DNA from: AV80 sp035644055
GTDB taxonomy: Bacteria; Verrucomicrobiota; Verrucomicrobiia; Chthoniobacterales; UBA10450
Direction: 5' to 3'
DNA length: 64,000 nt
Assembly (NCBI GenBank): GCA_035644055.1
Contig: DASQPH010000072.1
Coordinates: forward strand, 1 to 64,000
Of the stretch, positions 34,116 to 41,134 are shown one piece after another. The translations under genes and the position numbers were made by a program. The number at the start of each line of letters is the position of its first letter. Position 1 is the stretch's first letter. Below the pieces are notes generated by a model. That model was given only the letters and a program-made list of their open reading frames with translations, did not search any database and was not told the origin of the DNA.

Positions 34116-35707
34116 CGAAGAGCGCTGCGCCCGCGCATTCGAAAATCCTGATCCTCGATTTCGGTTCGCAATACACCCAGGTCATCGCGCGGCGCATCCG
34201 GGAATGCCAGGTCTACTCGGAGATCGTCCAGTTCAACATTTCGGCGGAAGAAGTCGCGGAATTGGCGCCAAAAGGAATCATCCTCTCGGGCGGACCGGCG
34301 AGCGTTTACGACGAGCGTGCCCCTCATCCGGACCCGAAGATTTTTTCACTGGGCATTCCGGTGCTGGGGATTTGCTACGGGATGCAATTGATGGCGCATC
34401 ATCTCGGCGGCCAGGTGGAATTCAGCGAGCGGCGCGAGTACGGCGCCGGCATGCTCCATATTTCGAATGGCTCAAGGCTTTTCGACGGCATCGGAACTCA
34501 GATCGATATCTGGTGTAGTCACGGAGACAAGGTGACGACAATGCCGGCAGGGTTTGGCAGCGCCGCTCACACGGAAAACGCGCCCTTCGCGGCGATGGAA
34601 AATCCGGCCCGGAATCTGTATGCGCTCCAGTTTCATCCTGAAGTCGCGCACACCCCACGCGGGAAAGAGATTATCCAGAATTTCGTCTTCCACATTTGCG
34701 GGTGCTCGATGGATTGGACGATGGGATCGTTCATCGAGGAAGCGTGCGACCGCGTCCGCCGGCAGGTGGGCGACCAGAAAGTGGTGCTCGGGCTGAGCGG
34801 CGGCGTCGATTCATCGGTCGTGGCGGCGCTCTTGCACAAAGCGATCGGAGACCAGCTCACCTGCATCTTCGTTAACAACGGGTTGCTCCGCTCGCGCGAG
34901 GAAGAAATGGTCCAGCGCGTTTTCGAGGAGAACTTTCATATTCGACTCAAGTACGTGGACGCGGCCGATCGTTTCCTCCAATTGCTCAAAGGCGTCACCG
35001 ATCCCGAGGAAAAGCGAAAGATCATAGGCCGTGAGTTTGTGAAAGTTTTCGAACACGCGACCGAGGAACTGCTCGCTGAGGATGCGGCGAACGGGTCGGG
35101 TGGAAACGGCGGGTATCATTTCCTGGCGCAAGGCACCCTGTATCCCGACGTAATTGAAAGTGTCGCGATCGGCGGCAATCCGGCGCATGTGATCAAGAGT
35201 CATCACAACGTCGGCGGGCTCCCGGAAAAAATGCATTTCGAACTGGTCGAGCCTGTCCGGCAATTGTTTAAGGACGAAGTCCGGCAAGCAGGTCTGCAAC
35301 TCGGTTTGCCGAAGGAGATCGTTTACCGACAACCGTTCCCCGGTCCGGGATTGGCCGTGCGAATTCTCGGCGAAGTGACACCGGAGCGGCTCCGAATTTT
35401 ACGCGATGCCGATACGATTGTGACCAGTGAAATGGAAGCGGCGGACTGGTATTACAAAGTCTGGCAGTCGTTCGCCGTGCTCTTGCCGGTCCGTTCCGTC
35501 GGCGTCATGGGCGACCAGCGCACCTATGAAAACACAATCGCGCTGCGCATCGTCGAGAGTCAGGACGGGATGACCGCCGATTGGGTTCGCATGCCCTACG
35601 AATTGCTGGCGCGGATTTCGAACCGAATCGTGAACGAAGTCAAAGGCGTGAACCGTGTCTGCTACGACATTTCGACCAAACCCCCGAGCACGATCGAGTG
35701 GGAGTAA
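34112..35707 (+). CDS. guaA: GMP synthase (glutamine-hydrolysing)
   Basis: Converts XMP to GMP in purine synthesis. The 531-residue protein has the glutaminase domain first (ILILDFGSQYTQVIARRIRE, nucleophile Cys88 in GICYGMQ, FHPEVAHTPRG), then the ATP-pyrophosphatase domain with the PP-loop LGLSGGVDSSV and the C-terminal dimerisation domain (RQPFPGPGLAVRI, RVCYDISTKPPSTIEWE), which ends exactly as in other GuaA. Start at the ATG overlapping the lipoprotein stop. A 7-bp hairpin follows 12 bp after the stop. Confidence 0.96.
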   Translation: MTKSAAPAHSKILILDFGSQYTQVIARRIRECQVYSEIVQFNISAEEVAELAPKGIILSGGPASVYDERAPHPDPKIFSLGIPVLGICYGMQLMAHHLGGQVEFSERREYGAGMLHISNGSRLFDGIGTQIDIWCSHGDKVTTMPAGFGSAAHTENAPFAAMENPARNLYALQFHPEVAHTPRGKEIIQNFVFHICGCSMDWTMGSFIEEACDRVRRQVGDQKVVLGLSGGVDSSVVAALLHKAIGDQLTCIFVNNGLLRSREEEMVQRVFEENFHIRLKYVDAADRFLQLLKGVTDPEEKRKIIGREFVKVFEHATEELLAEDAANGSGGNGGYHFLAQGTLYPDVIESVAIGGNPAHVIKSHHNVGGLPEKMHFELVEPVRQLFKDEVRQAGLQLGLPKEIVYRQPFPGPGLAVRILGEVTPERLRILRDADTIVTSEMEAADWYYKVWQSFAVLLPVRSVGVMGDQRTYENTIALRIVESQDGMTADWVRMPYELLARISNRIVNEVKGVNRVCYDISTKPPSTIEWE

Positions 35708-35719
35708 TCGAATTTTCGA

Positions 35720-35737
35720 CACCGAAAGCCTTCGGTG
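35720..35737. terminator. Hairpin after guaA
   Basis: CACCGAA-AGCC-TTCGGTG, a 7-bp stem with a 4-nt loop, lies 12 bp after the guaA stop. There is no T-run behind it, so it may be a weak terminator, an mRNA 3' end stabiliser, or a single hairpin repeat. Confidence 0.35.
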
Positions 35738-35755
35738 CTCGCGATCAATTCGGAG

Positions 35756-35785
35756 TTGCTGATTTTCAATTTTTGATTGCTAATC
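35756..35785. repeat. Short heptad array before the glucosidase gene
   Basis: Reads as 7-bp words GCTGATT, TTCAATT, TTTGATT, GCTAATC, directly upstream of the GTG start at 35792. It is the fourth 7-bp array placed at a translation start in this window. Confidence 0.5.
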
Positions 35786-35791
35786 GGCGAC

Positions 35792-38536
35792 GTGAACGCC
35801 GAGCAGCAGCGCCTCGCGGAAAATAACAAGGACGAGCGTTGGCATCTCTGGGGGCCGTATCTGGCCGAGCGAGCGTGGGCCACGGTCCGCGAGGATTACA
35901 GCGAGAACGGCGATGCCTGGAATTATTTCCCGCACGACCAGGCGCGATCGCGCGCGTTTCGGTGGGGCGAAGAAGGCATCGGCGGCATTTGCGACTTCAA
36001 ACAGCGGCTCTGTCTCGCATTCGCGTTCTGGAACGGCCGCGATCCGTTTCTAAAAGAACGGCTCTTTGGCGTGACCGGCCCGCAGGGAAACCACGGCGAA
36101 GACGTGAAGGAAATTTATTTCTACACGGATTGCACACCGACCCACAGCTACATGCAGATGCTCTATCGCTATCCGCAGACCCGCTTTCCCTACGAAGAAT
36201 TGGTGGCGGCCAATTACGGCCAACCGAAAGAGGCGCCCGAACCGGAACTGTGGGACACCGGGATCCTGCGCGATCACCGCTACTTCGATATCGTGCTCGA
36301 ATACGCCAAGGTCGATCCGGACGATTTTTTCATTTCGGTGACGGCAACTAATCGCGGGCCGGAACCGGCGCCGCTGCACGTGTTGCCCACCCTCTGGTTT
36401 CGCAACACCTGGGCATGGGGCCGAGGCGATCGGCGGTGCTTACTGCGCGCGAGCTCCGATCTGGCCGAGCGTTGCCCGACGATTCAGGCGAACCATCCCG
36501 CGCTGGGCGATTACACGCTGCATTGCAAAGACGCGAGCGAATTGCTCTTCACCGAGAACGAAACGAATTCCCGGCGCCTCTTTTCCTCGCCAAACCGGCA
36601 CCCATTCGTGAAAGATGGAATCAACGATTTCATCGTCGATGGGCGAAAAGAAGCGGTGAATCCTGCGCGCATCGGGACGAAGGCGGCCGCGCATTACCCT
36701 TTCACCATCGCGCCCGGCGAGAGCAAAGTAGTGCGGCTCTGGTTCGGCCGCGTCGGCGAGGCGGTCGAAGAGCATCCGTCCGGCGAGCCGGGAAGAATTC
36801 CGCGGCCAGTCTGTTTACCCGTGCTGGAGCAGGATGCATTCGAACAATTCGAGGTCGTGATGCGCGCGCGGAAAAACGAAGCGGACGAATTTTACGCCGG
36901 GCTGGAGCCGGCGTGCTTGAGCGACGAACACAAACTAATCCATCGCCAGGCACTCGCCGGGATGCTTTGGAACAAGCAATTCTATTTCTATGTTGTGGAG
37001 GACTGGTTAAACGGCGATCCGGACCAACCGGCGCCACCAGCGGAGCGAAACACCGGACGTAATTCCGAATGGCGCCATCTCTACAATGAGCGCGTCATGT
37101 CGATGCCGGATAAATGGGAATACCCGTGGTACGCGGCGTGGGATCTCGCGTTCCATTGCATTCCCCTCGCTCTGGTCGACCCGCTCTTCGCCAAGGGTCA
37201 GCTCGATATCATTCTGCGCGAATGGTACCAGCATCCCAACGGTCAAGTCCCGGCTTACGAATGGAATTTCGGCGACGTCAATCCGCCGGTGATCGGTTGG
37301 GCGGCCTGGCGCGTTTACAAAATTGAAGAGAAACAAACTGGCAAAGGCGACCGCGCTTTTCTGGAAACGGTTTTTCACAAACTGCTCATCTCTTTCACCT
37401 GGTGGGTGAACCGGAAGGACTCCGAAGGAAAAAATATTTTCCAGGGCGGCTTCCTTGGCCTCGATAATATCGGCGTCTTCGATCGGAGCGCGCCCCTGCC
37501 CGGCGGCGGTCATCTTGAACAGAGCGATGGCACGAGCTGGATGGGAATGTTTTGCCTCAACCTCATGCGGATGGCGCTCGAGCTCGCCCGGCAAAATCCC
37601 GTTTACGAAAATATTGCCACGAAGTTCTTCGAGCATTTCCTCGGGATCGCCGGCGCGATGAACAATCTCGGCGGCCAGGGGATCGGGCTCTGGGACGACA
37701 CGGACGAATTTTATTACGACGTGCTCCACATGCCGGACGGGCGTTACCTGCCGTTACGCGTCCGGTCGCTCGTGGGTTTGATGCCGCTTCTCGCGGTCGA
37801 AACGATCGAGCCCGAGCTGCTCGACGCGATGCCTGGATTCAAGGAACGCCTCGAATGGTATCTCGAGAACCGGCCCGATCTCGCCAGCCTGATCTCACAT
37901 TGGCACCAGCCCGGCGCGGGCGATCGTCGCCTGATCGCGCTCACCCGCGGTCATCGCATGAAATGTTTGCTCCGCCGGATGCTGGATCTCAATGAATTCC
38001 TAAGCGATTACGGAGTGCGTTCACTCAGCAAATTCCACGCGGCAAATCCGTACGTCCTTCAATGGGAAGATGGGCAGAGGATTGTCCGCTACGATCCAGC
38101 GGAATCGCAGACAAATATTTTCGGCGGCAATTCGAACTGGCGCGGGCCTGTCTGGCTCCCAATCAATTATCTTCTGATCGAATCGCTCCAGAAGTTCCAT
38201 CATTACTACGGCGACGATTTCAAAGTGGAATGCCCGACCGGTTCCGGGCGCTACCTCACCCTGAACGAGATTGCGAACGAGCTATCGAATCGCCTGATTC
38301 GTCTTTGGCTTCGCGATGGAAATGGCGAGCGGCCCTTCGAACGTTCGTGCGGCGACGCCCTCAGCGCCGATCACGATCGCGATCTCTACTGGTTCCACGA
38401 ATATTTTCACGGCGACACCGGTGCCGGCCTCGGGGCGCCGCATCAAACCGGCTGGACCGGTTTAGTGGCGAAGCTGATTCAGCAGCAAGGCGAAGGCGGC
38501 ACGATCGTGAAACGCGATCCATTCACGGATTTGTAG
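35792..38536 (+). CDS. GH63-like glucosidase
   Basis: A large (914-residue) cytoplasmic glycosidase of the bacterial GH63/mannosyl-oligosaccharide-glucosidase-like family. The N-terminal beta domain contains WGPYLAERAWATVREDYSENGDAW and ERLFGVTGPQGNHGEDVKE; the (alpha/alpha)6 domain contains WEYPWYAAWDLAFHCIPL, QVPAYEWNFGDVNPPV and the late NSNWRGPVWLPINYLLIE, which includes likely catalytic acid positions. I choose the GTG at 35792 (VNAEQQRLAENN). An in-frame TTG at 35777 is repeat DNA. Its TAG stop is the TAG of repeat element C. The substrate is probably an alpha-glucoside. Confidence 0.85.
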   Translation: MNAEQQRLAENNKDERWHLWGPYLAERAWATVREDYSENGDAWNYFPHDQARSRAFRWGEEGIGGICDFKQRLCLAFAFWNGRDPFLKERLFGVTGPQGNHGEDVKEIYFYTDCTPTHSYMQMLYRYPQTRFPYEELVAANYGQPKEAPEPELWDTGILRDHRYFDIVLEYAKVDPDDFFISVTATNRGPEPAPLHVLPTLWFRNTWAWGRGDRRCLLRASSDLAERCPTIQANHPALGDYTLHCKDASELLFTENETNSRRLFSSPNRHPFVKDGINDFIVDGRKEAVNPARIGTKAAAHYPFTIAPGESKVVRLWFGRVGEAVEEHPSGEPGRIPRPVCLPVLEQDAFEQFEVVMRARKNEADEFYAGLEPACLSDEHKLIHRQALAGMLWNKQFYFYVVEDWLNGDPDQPAPPAERNTGRNSEWRHLYNERVMSMPDKWEYPWYAAWDLAFHCIPLALVDPLFAKGQLDIILREWYQHPNGQVPAYEWNFGDVNPPVIGWAAWRVYKIEEKQTGKGDRAFLETVFHKLLISFTWWVNRKDSEGKNIFQGGFLGLDNIGVFDRSAPLPGGGHLEQSDGTSWMGMFCLNLMRMALELARQNPVYENIATKFFEHFLGIAGAMNNLGGQGIGLWDDTDEFYYDVLHMPDGRYLPLRVRSLVGLMPLLAVETIEPELLDAMPGFKERLEWYLENRPDLASLISHWHQPGAGDRRLIALTRGHRMKCLLRRMLDLNEFLSDYGVRSLSKFHAANPYVLQWEDGQRIVRYDPAESQTNIFGGNSNWRGPVWLPINYLLIESLQKFHHYYGDDFKVECPTGSGRYLTLNEIANELSNRLIRLWLRDGNGERPFERSCGDALSADHDRDLYWFHEYFHGDTGAGLGAPHQTGWTGLVAKLIQQQGEGGTIVKRDPFTDL

Positions 38537-38643
38537 CACAGGCATCTTGCCGGTGGGGCCGGCAGGCATCTTGCCTGTCGAAGCGTGGCGAAGAGGAACA
38601 GGCGGGACGCCTATTCGCCCCACAGGCAAGATGCCTGTGCTAC
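38533..38643. repeat. GTAG-bounded four-hairpin element (C), REP/BIME-like
   Basis: GTAG (38533-38536), then CACAGGCA-TCT-TGCCgGTG, GGCAGGCA-TCT-TGCCTGTC, AGGCG-GGA-CGCCT and CACAGGCA-AGA-TGCCTGTG, then CTAC (38640-38643). The outer 19 bp are perfect inverted repeats. Both flanking convergent genes end on the TAG of these GTAG boundaries. Confidence 0.85.
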
Positions 38644-38966
38644 CGCTGCATTATGTGAATGGCGAGGATGCGCCTCTGGTGCCGCGCCAGCAGGTAATCG
38701 ATGAAATCGCCGATGATCGAGTTTGGTTTGTTACCAAGCTTCGTCACGACGCGGCAAATCAAAACCCCGGTGCGGCCATGCCATTCGAGATTGATGACGC
38801 CGTGCGCTTCCCGGGCGCTGTGAATCTTGGCCCAACCGTGAGGACGACCAGCGCGGAAATGTTCCGTCGGCACAAGCTTGAATTTCTTCTCGAGCTGCGG
38901 ATCGCTCATGATCTTGTTCCGCAACGAGCCGCGGCCCGTGGTCACCACCTGGATCACTGTTTGCAT
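38640..38966 (-). CDS. Conserved-looking small protein, unknown function
   Basis: A 108-residue basic protein without a signal peptide (MQTVIQVVTTGRGSLRNKIM... GVINLEWHGRTGVLICRVVTKLGNKPNSIIGDFIDYLLARH...ILAIHIMQR). The strand-helix order suggests a small alpha/beta domain; I do not recognise the family. Its TAG stop is supplied by the CTAC end of repeat element C. Its start is 3 bp from the end of the acetyltransferase gene upstream, so it is probably co-transcribed with it. Confidence 0.55.
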   Translation of the reverse strand: MQTVIQVVTTGRGSLRNKIMSDPQLEKKFKLVPTEHFRAGRPHGWAKIHSAREAHGVINLEWHGRTGVLICRVVTKLGNKPNSIIGDFIDYLLARHQRRILAIHIMQR

Positions 38967-38969
38967 TCG

Positions 38970-39485
38970 TTAGGCCTGCTCTAACGAACGAAACATCACG
39001 TACGCGTCAACCAATCCTTTTTGCGAATGCCGAAAGGCATCGGGCAATGTGCCGACGATTTTGAATCCGAGTCGTTGCCACAAACGGACAGCCGACTCGT
39101 TGGTGGAAATCACGAAGTTGAATTGCATCGCGCGATAGCCGAGCCGGCGTGCTTCGTCCAAGGCGTGCTCGCCCATTGTGTGGCCAATTCCCGATCGGCG
39201 CGCGGTGGGATCCACCATGAATCCGGCGTTCGCGACGTGATTACCGAGGCCCGGCCGGTTCGGTCGCAGAATGTAGCTGCCGACGACTTTTCCATCATCC
39301 TCCGCCACATACGTGCGGGTGCCGTTCGCAAACCAATACGCCATGGCCTCCTCCCGCGGCGTGTTCGGATCGTAAACGAACGCGTCGCCCGGTGCGACGG
39401 TTGCCCGAAAAATCTCCCAGATCGCGTCGCGATCGCGATCGGTCGCTTCTCGAATTGTCACGCTACCGGCGACGGGCGTTTCCAT
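38970..39485 (-). CDS. GNAT-family N-acetyltransferase
   Basis: A 171-residue acetyltransferase: VTIREATDRDRDAIWEIFRAT opens the fold, TYVAEDDGKVVGSYILRPN gives the central strands and FMVDPTARRSGIGHTMGEHAL the acetyl-CoA loop; NESAVRLWQRLGFKIVGTLPDAF is typical of phosphinothricin/streptothricin-like GNATs. The ATG at 39485 overlaps the upstream DoxX-like gene by 28 bp; longer readings would run through that gene. Confidence 0.85.
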   Translation of the reverse strand: METPVAGSVTIREATDRDRDAIWEIFRATVAPGDAFVYDPNTPREEAMAYWFANGTRTYVAEDDGKVVGSYILRPNRPGLGNHVANAGFMVDPTARRSGIGHTMGEHALDEARRLGYRAMQFNFVISTNESAVRLWQRLGFKIVGTLPDAFRHSQKGLVDAYVMFRSLEQA

Positions 39486-39859
39486 AGGAGCAACAATCCT
39501 CCGAGCAAGAGAAAATCGAGGGCCAGGTGCCACGAGAAATTCAGATACTTGCTGGCGTGACCGAAACAGCCGCAGCTCACGTCGAGCCCGCGGGTTTTGG
39601 CGGCGATGCTGGCAATGATAAAAAGCGACATGAGGGCGGTTACGATAAACACGCCGCCGCGAAAGAAGACGCGCGTAATCAGCGCGAGTCCGCAGAAAAT
39701 TTCGAGCCAGGGAAGATAGAGCGCCAGCCAGACACTGGGCTGCCACGGCAGCATTTTGTAATTGTCGATGTCACGCGCGAACTCGACCGGATCGATGATT
39801 TTGACCGCGCCGGCGTAGATGAACAATCCGCCGATGAGGATGGCGACGACGCGCTTCAT
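39458..39859 (-). CDS. DoxX/MauE-like membrane protein
   Basis: A 133-residue protein with four predicted TM segments (VVAILIGGLFIYAGAVKII, LALYLPWLEIFCGLALITRV, GGVFIVTALMSLFIIASIAA, LDFLLLGGLLLLW). A Cys-Gly-Cys pair (LDVSCGCFG) between TM3 and TM4 is typical of MauE-type DoxX relatives, which handle thiols or disulphides at the membrane. It overlaps the rhodanese gene by 4 bp and is followed by a GNAT gene, so all appear to be one transcription unit. Confidence 0.82.
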   Translation of the reverse strand: MKRVVAILIGGLFIYAGAVKIIDPVEFARDIDNYKMLPWQPSVWLALYLPWLEIFCGLALITRVFFRGGVFIVTALMSLFIIASIAAKTRGLDVSCGCFGHASKYLNFSWHLALDFLLLGGLLLLWKRPSPVA

Positions 39860-40284
39860 TTTTTCGCCAGCCACGCTTCCCAACCGCCTTTTAAAATCCG
39901 GATATCGTTAGGCAACTTCGCTTCTTCTCGCAGACGGCGGGCGACGTCTTCCGCCAGATTGCAGCTCGCCGCGCTGCAATAAACGACGATCTTCTTTTCC
40001 GGGGACCATTGCGTGCCTAAAAACTGGGAGAGTCCTTCAACCCAGCGGTCCTCATTCAGCGAAACCGCGCCGGGAATATGGTCGCGTTCGAATTCCTCCG
40101 ACGGGCGCGCATCGACCCAGATGACGTTCGCGGCCCAGCCGCGTGCCGTGTCGACCTCAACAAAATCCGATTCCGCGACGCGCGATTGCCACGGAATTTT
40201 TTCGCGAAGATAGAGCGCCTGAACGACCGCAGGCAGCAAGGCGAGGGCGATAAGCACCGCGCTCTGCCGAAGCAGCGCTTTCAC
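39856..40284 (-). CDS. Membrane-anchored rhodanese-domain protein
   Basis: A 142-residue protein: N-terminal TM or signal anchor (LLRQSAVLIALALLPAVVQALYL) and a single rhodanese domain (VIWVDARPSEEFERDHIPGAVSL) with the sulphur-carrying Cys in VVYCSAASCNLAEDVARRL. GTG start. Likely faces the periplasm and moves sulphane sulphur; together with the MauE-like neighbour and the DUF1573 gene behind repeat D it suggests a small periplasmic thiol/sulphur function (inference). Confidence 0.82.
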   Translation of the reverse strand: MKALLRQSAVLIALALLPAVVQALYLREKIPWQSRVAESDFVEVDTARGWAANVIWVDARPSEEFERDHIPGAVSLNEDRWVEGLSQFLGTQWSPEKKIVVYCSAASCNLAEDVARRLREEAKLPNDIRILKGGWEAWLAKK

Positions 40285-40285
40285 G

Positions 40286-40348
40286 AGGTGGATCGCGCGC
40301 TCCGTCGCGCGATTCCAAACATCGAGCGACGGAGCGCTCGATCCACCT
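40286..40348. repeat. Double-hairpin inverted element (D)
   Basis: Flank AGGTGG, hairpin ATCGCGCG-CTCCGT-CGCGCGAT (40292-40313), spacer TCCAAAC, hairpin ATCGAGCG-ACGGAG-CGCTCGAT (40321-40342) and flank CCACCT. The two hairpins differ by one C:G to A:T exchange that keeps pairing. It lies between the DUF1573 and rhodanese genes. The GTAG boundary is not present here. Confidence 0.8.
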
Positions 40349-40357
40349 TTGCTTGCA

Positions 40358-41032
40358 TTAAGGCTTCGCCGTGCCGGGGGGGAGGACGCGCGCGGAAGCG
40401 TAATAAACTTTCGCCGGTGTCACGTCGGGCTTAATCGTGAGAGTCGTGTTGAGCGGCTTGGTGGTGGCTTTCGGCTGGATCTCGATCTTGAACTCGCCGG
40501 CGGTTGCTCCCGGATCGACTTTCGCTGTGAAATCGCCGCTCGAAGAAACCACGTCGACCTTTTTAACCGTCACGCCCTTGGCGGCCTTTGCGATGATCAT
40601 CTTCGGTTGCGTGGCTTCGCCCGCCTGCCAGAAAACAAATGTCGGCTGCAGATCGAGGATTTGCGCGATCGTCGCCGTGAATTTCAACACCGTTTGCGGC
40701 GTTTTCGGATCGTCGGTGTCGACCGTGATCGTCTTCACCTGCGTGCCGGTCCGATCGCCGATGTTGAACGTCGCCGTGATTTCGCCTTTCTCGCCCGGGG
40801 CGACGTCATTTTTCGCGAGGGCAGCGGTGGTGCAGCCGCACGACGGCTTCACGGCTTTGATGTGAACCGGCGTGTCGCCTTTGTTTTCGTATTTGAAAAC
40901 CGCGTCCACTTTTGATGCGCCCAGCTCCGGATTCAGATCGAGCTCGGTTTTTTCAAAAACGAGCGCGGCCGGCGCTGAGGCCGCGAGGAAAAAACAAAGG
41001 GCGCCCGAGAACAAAAATCGTTGGCCGTTCAT
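40358..41032 (-). CDS. Exported DUF1573 protein
   Basis: A 224-residue protein with a signal peptide (MNGQRFLFSGALCFFLAASAPAALVF) and an Ig/MSP-like DUF1573 domain (FKYENKGDTPVHIKAVKPSCGCTTAAL) whose SCGC cysteines could bind metal or form a disulphide. The second half (VTVKKVDVVSSSGDFTAKV...) looks like another Ig-like strand set. Such proteins are common in Verrucomicrobia and Bacteroidetes but of unknown function. I use the ATG at 41032; an in-frame start at 41086 lies in the upstream gap. Confidence 0.82.
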   Translation of the reverse strand: MNGQRFLFSGALCFFLAASAPAALVFEKTELDLNPELGASKVDAVFKYENKGDTPVHIKAVKPSCGCTTAALAKNDVAPGEKGEITATFNIGDRTGTQVKTITVDTDDPKTPQTVLKFTATIAQILDLQPTFVFWQAGEATQPKMIIAKAAKGVTVKKVDVVSSSGDFTAKVDPGATAGEFKIEIQPKATTKPLNTTLTIKPDVTPAKVYYASARVLPPGTAKP

Positions 41033-41070
41033 GGAGGAAAGCAAAGGGAAAAGGCGGCGACTGTCAATGG

Positions 41071-41130
41071 TGTAGCGCAAGCGCACCGGTTGCCGTGGGC
41101 CGATTCGGCAAGCGGTGCGCTTGCCCTACA
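41071..41130. repeat. GTAG-bounded double-hairpin element (B), same family as A
   Basis: GTAG (41072-41075), a left hairpin that has decayed at two positions (GCAAGCG-CAC-CGGTTGC), a 12-bp spacer, an intact right hairpin GGCAAGCG-GTG-CGCTTGCC (41107-41125) and CTAC (41126-41129). Left and right arms are 22/24 identical in inverted orientation. It separates the DUF1573 start and the CAP-protein stop. Confidence 0.82.
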
Positions 41131-41134
41131 ACAG

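Noticed and set aside
38547..38984. Plus-strand open frame of 145 codons
   Set aside because: It begins inside repeat element C and then lies antisense to a better open frame on the minus strand.
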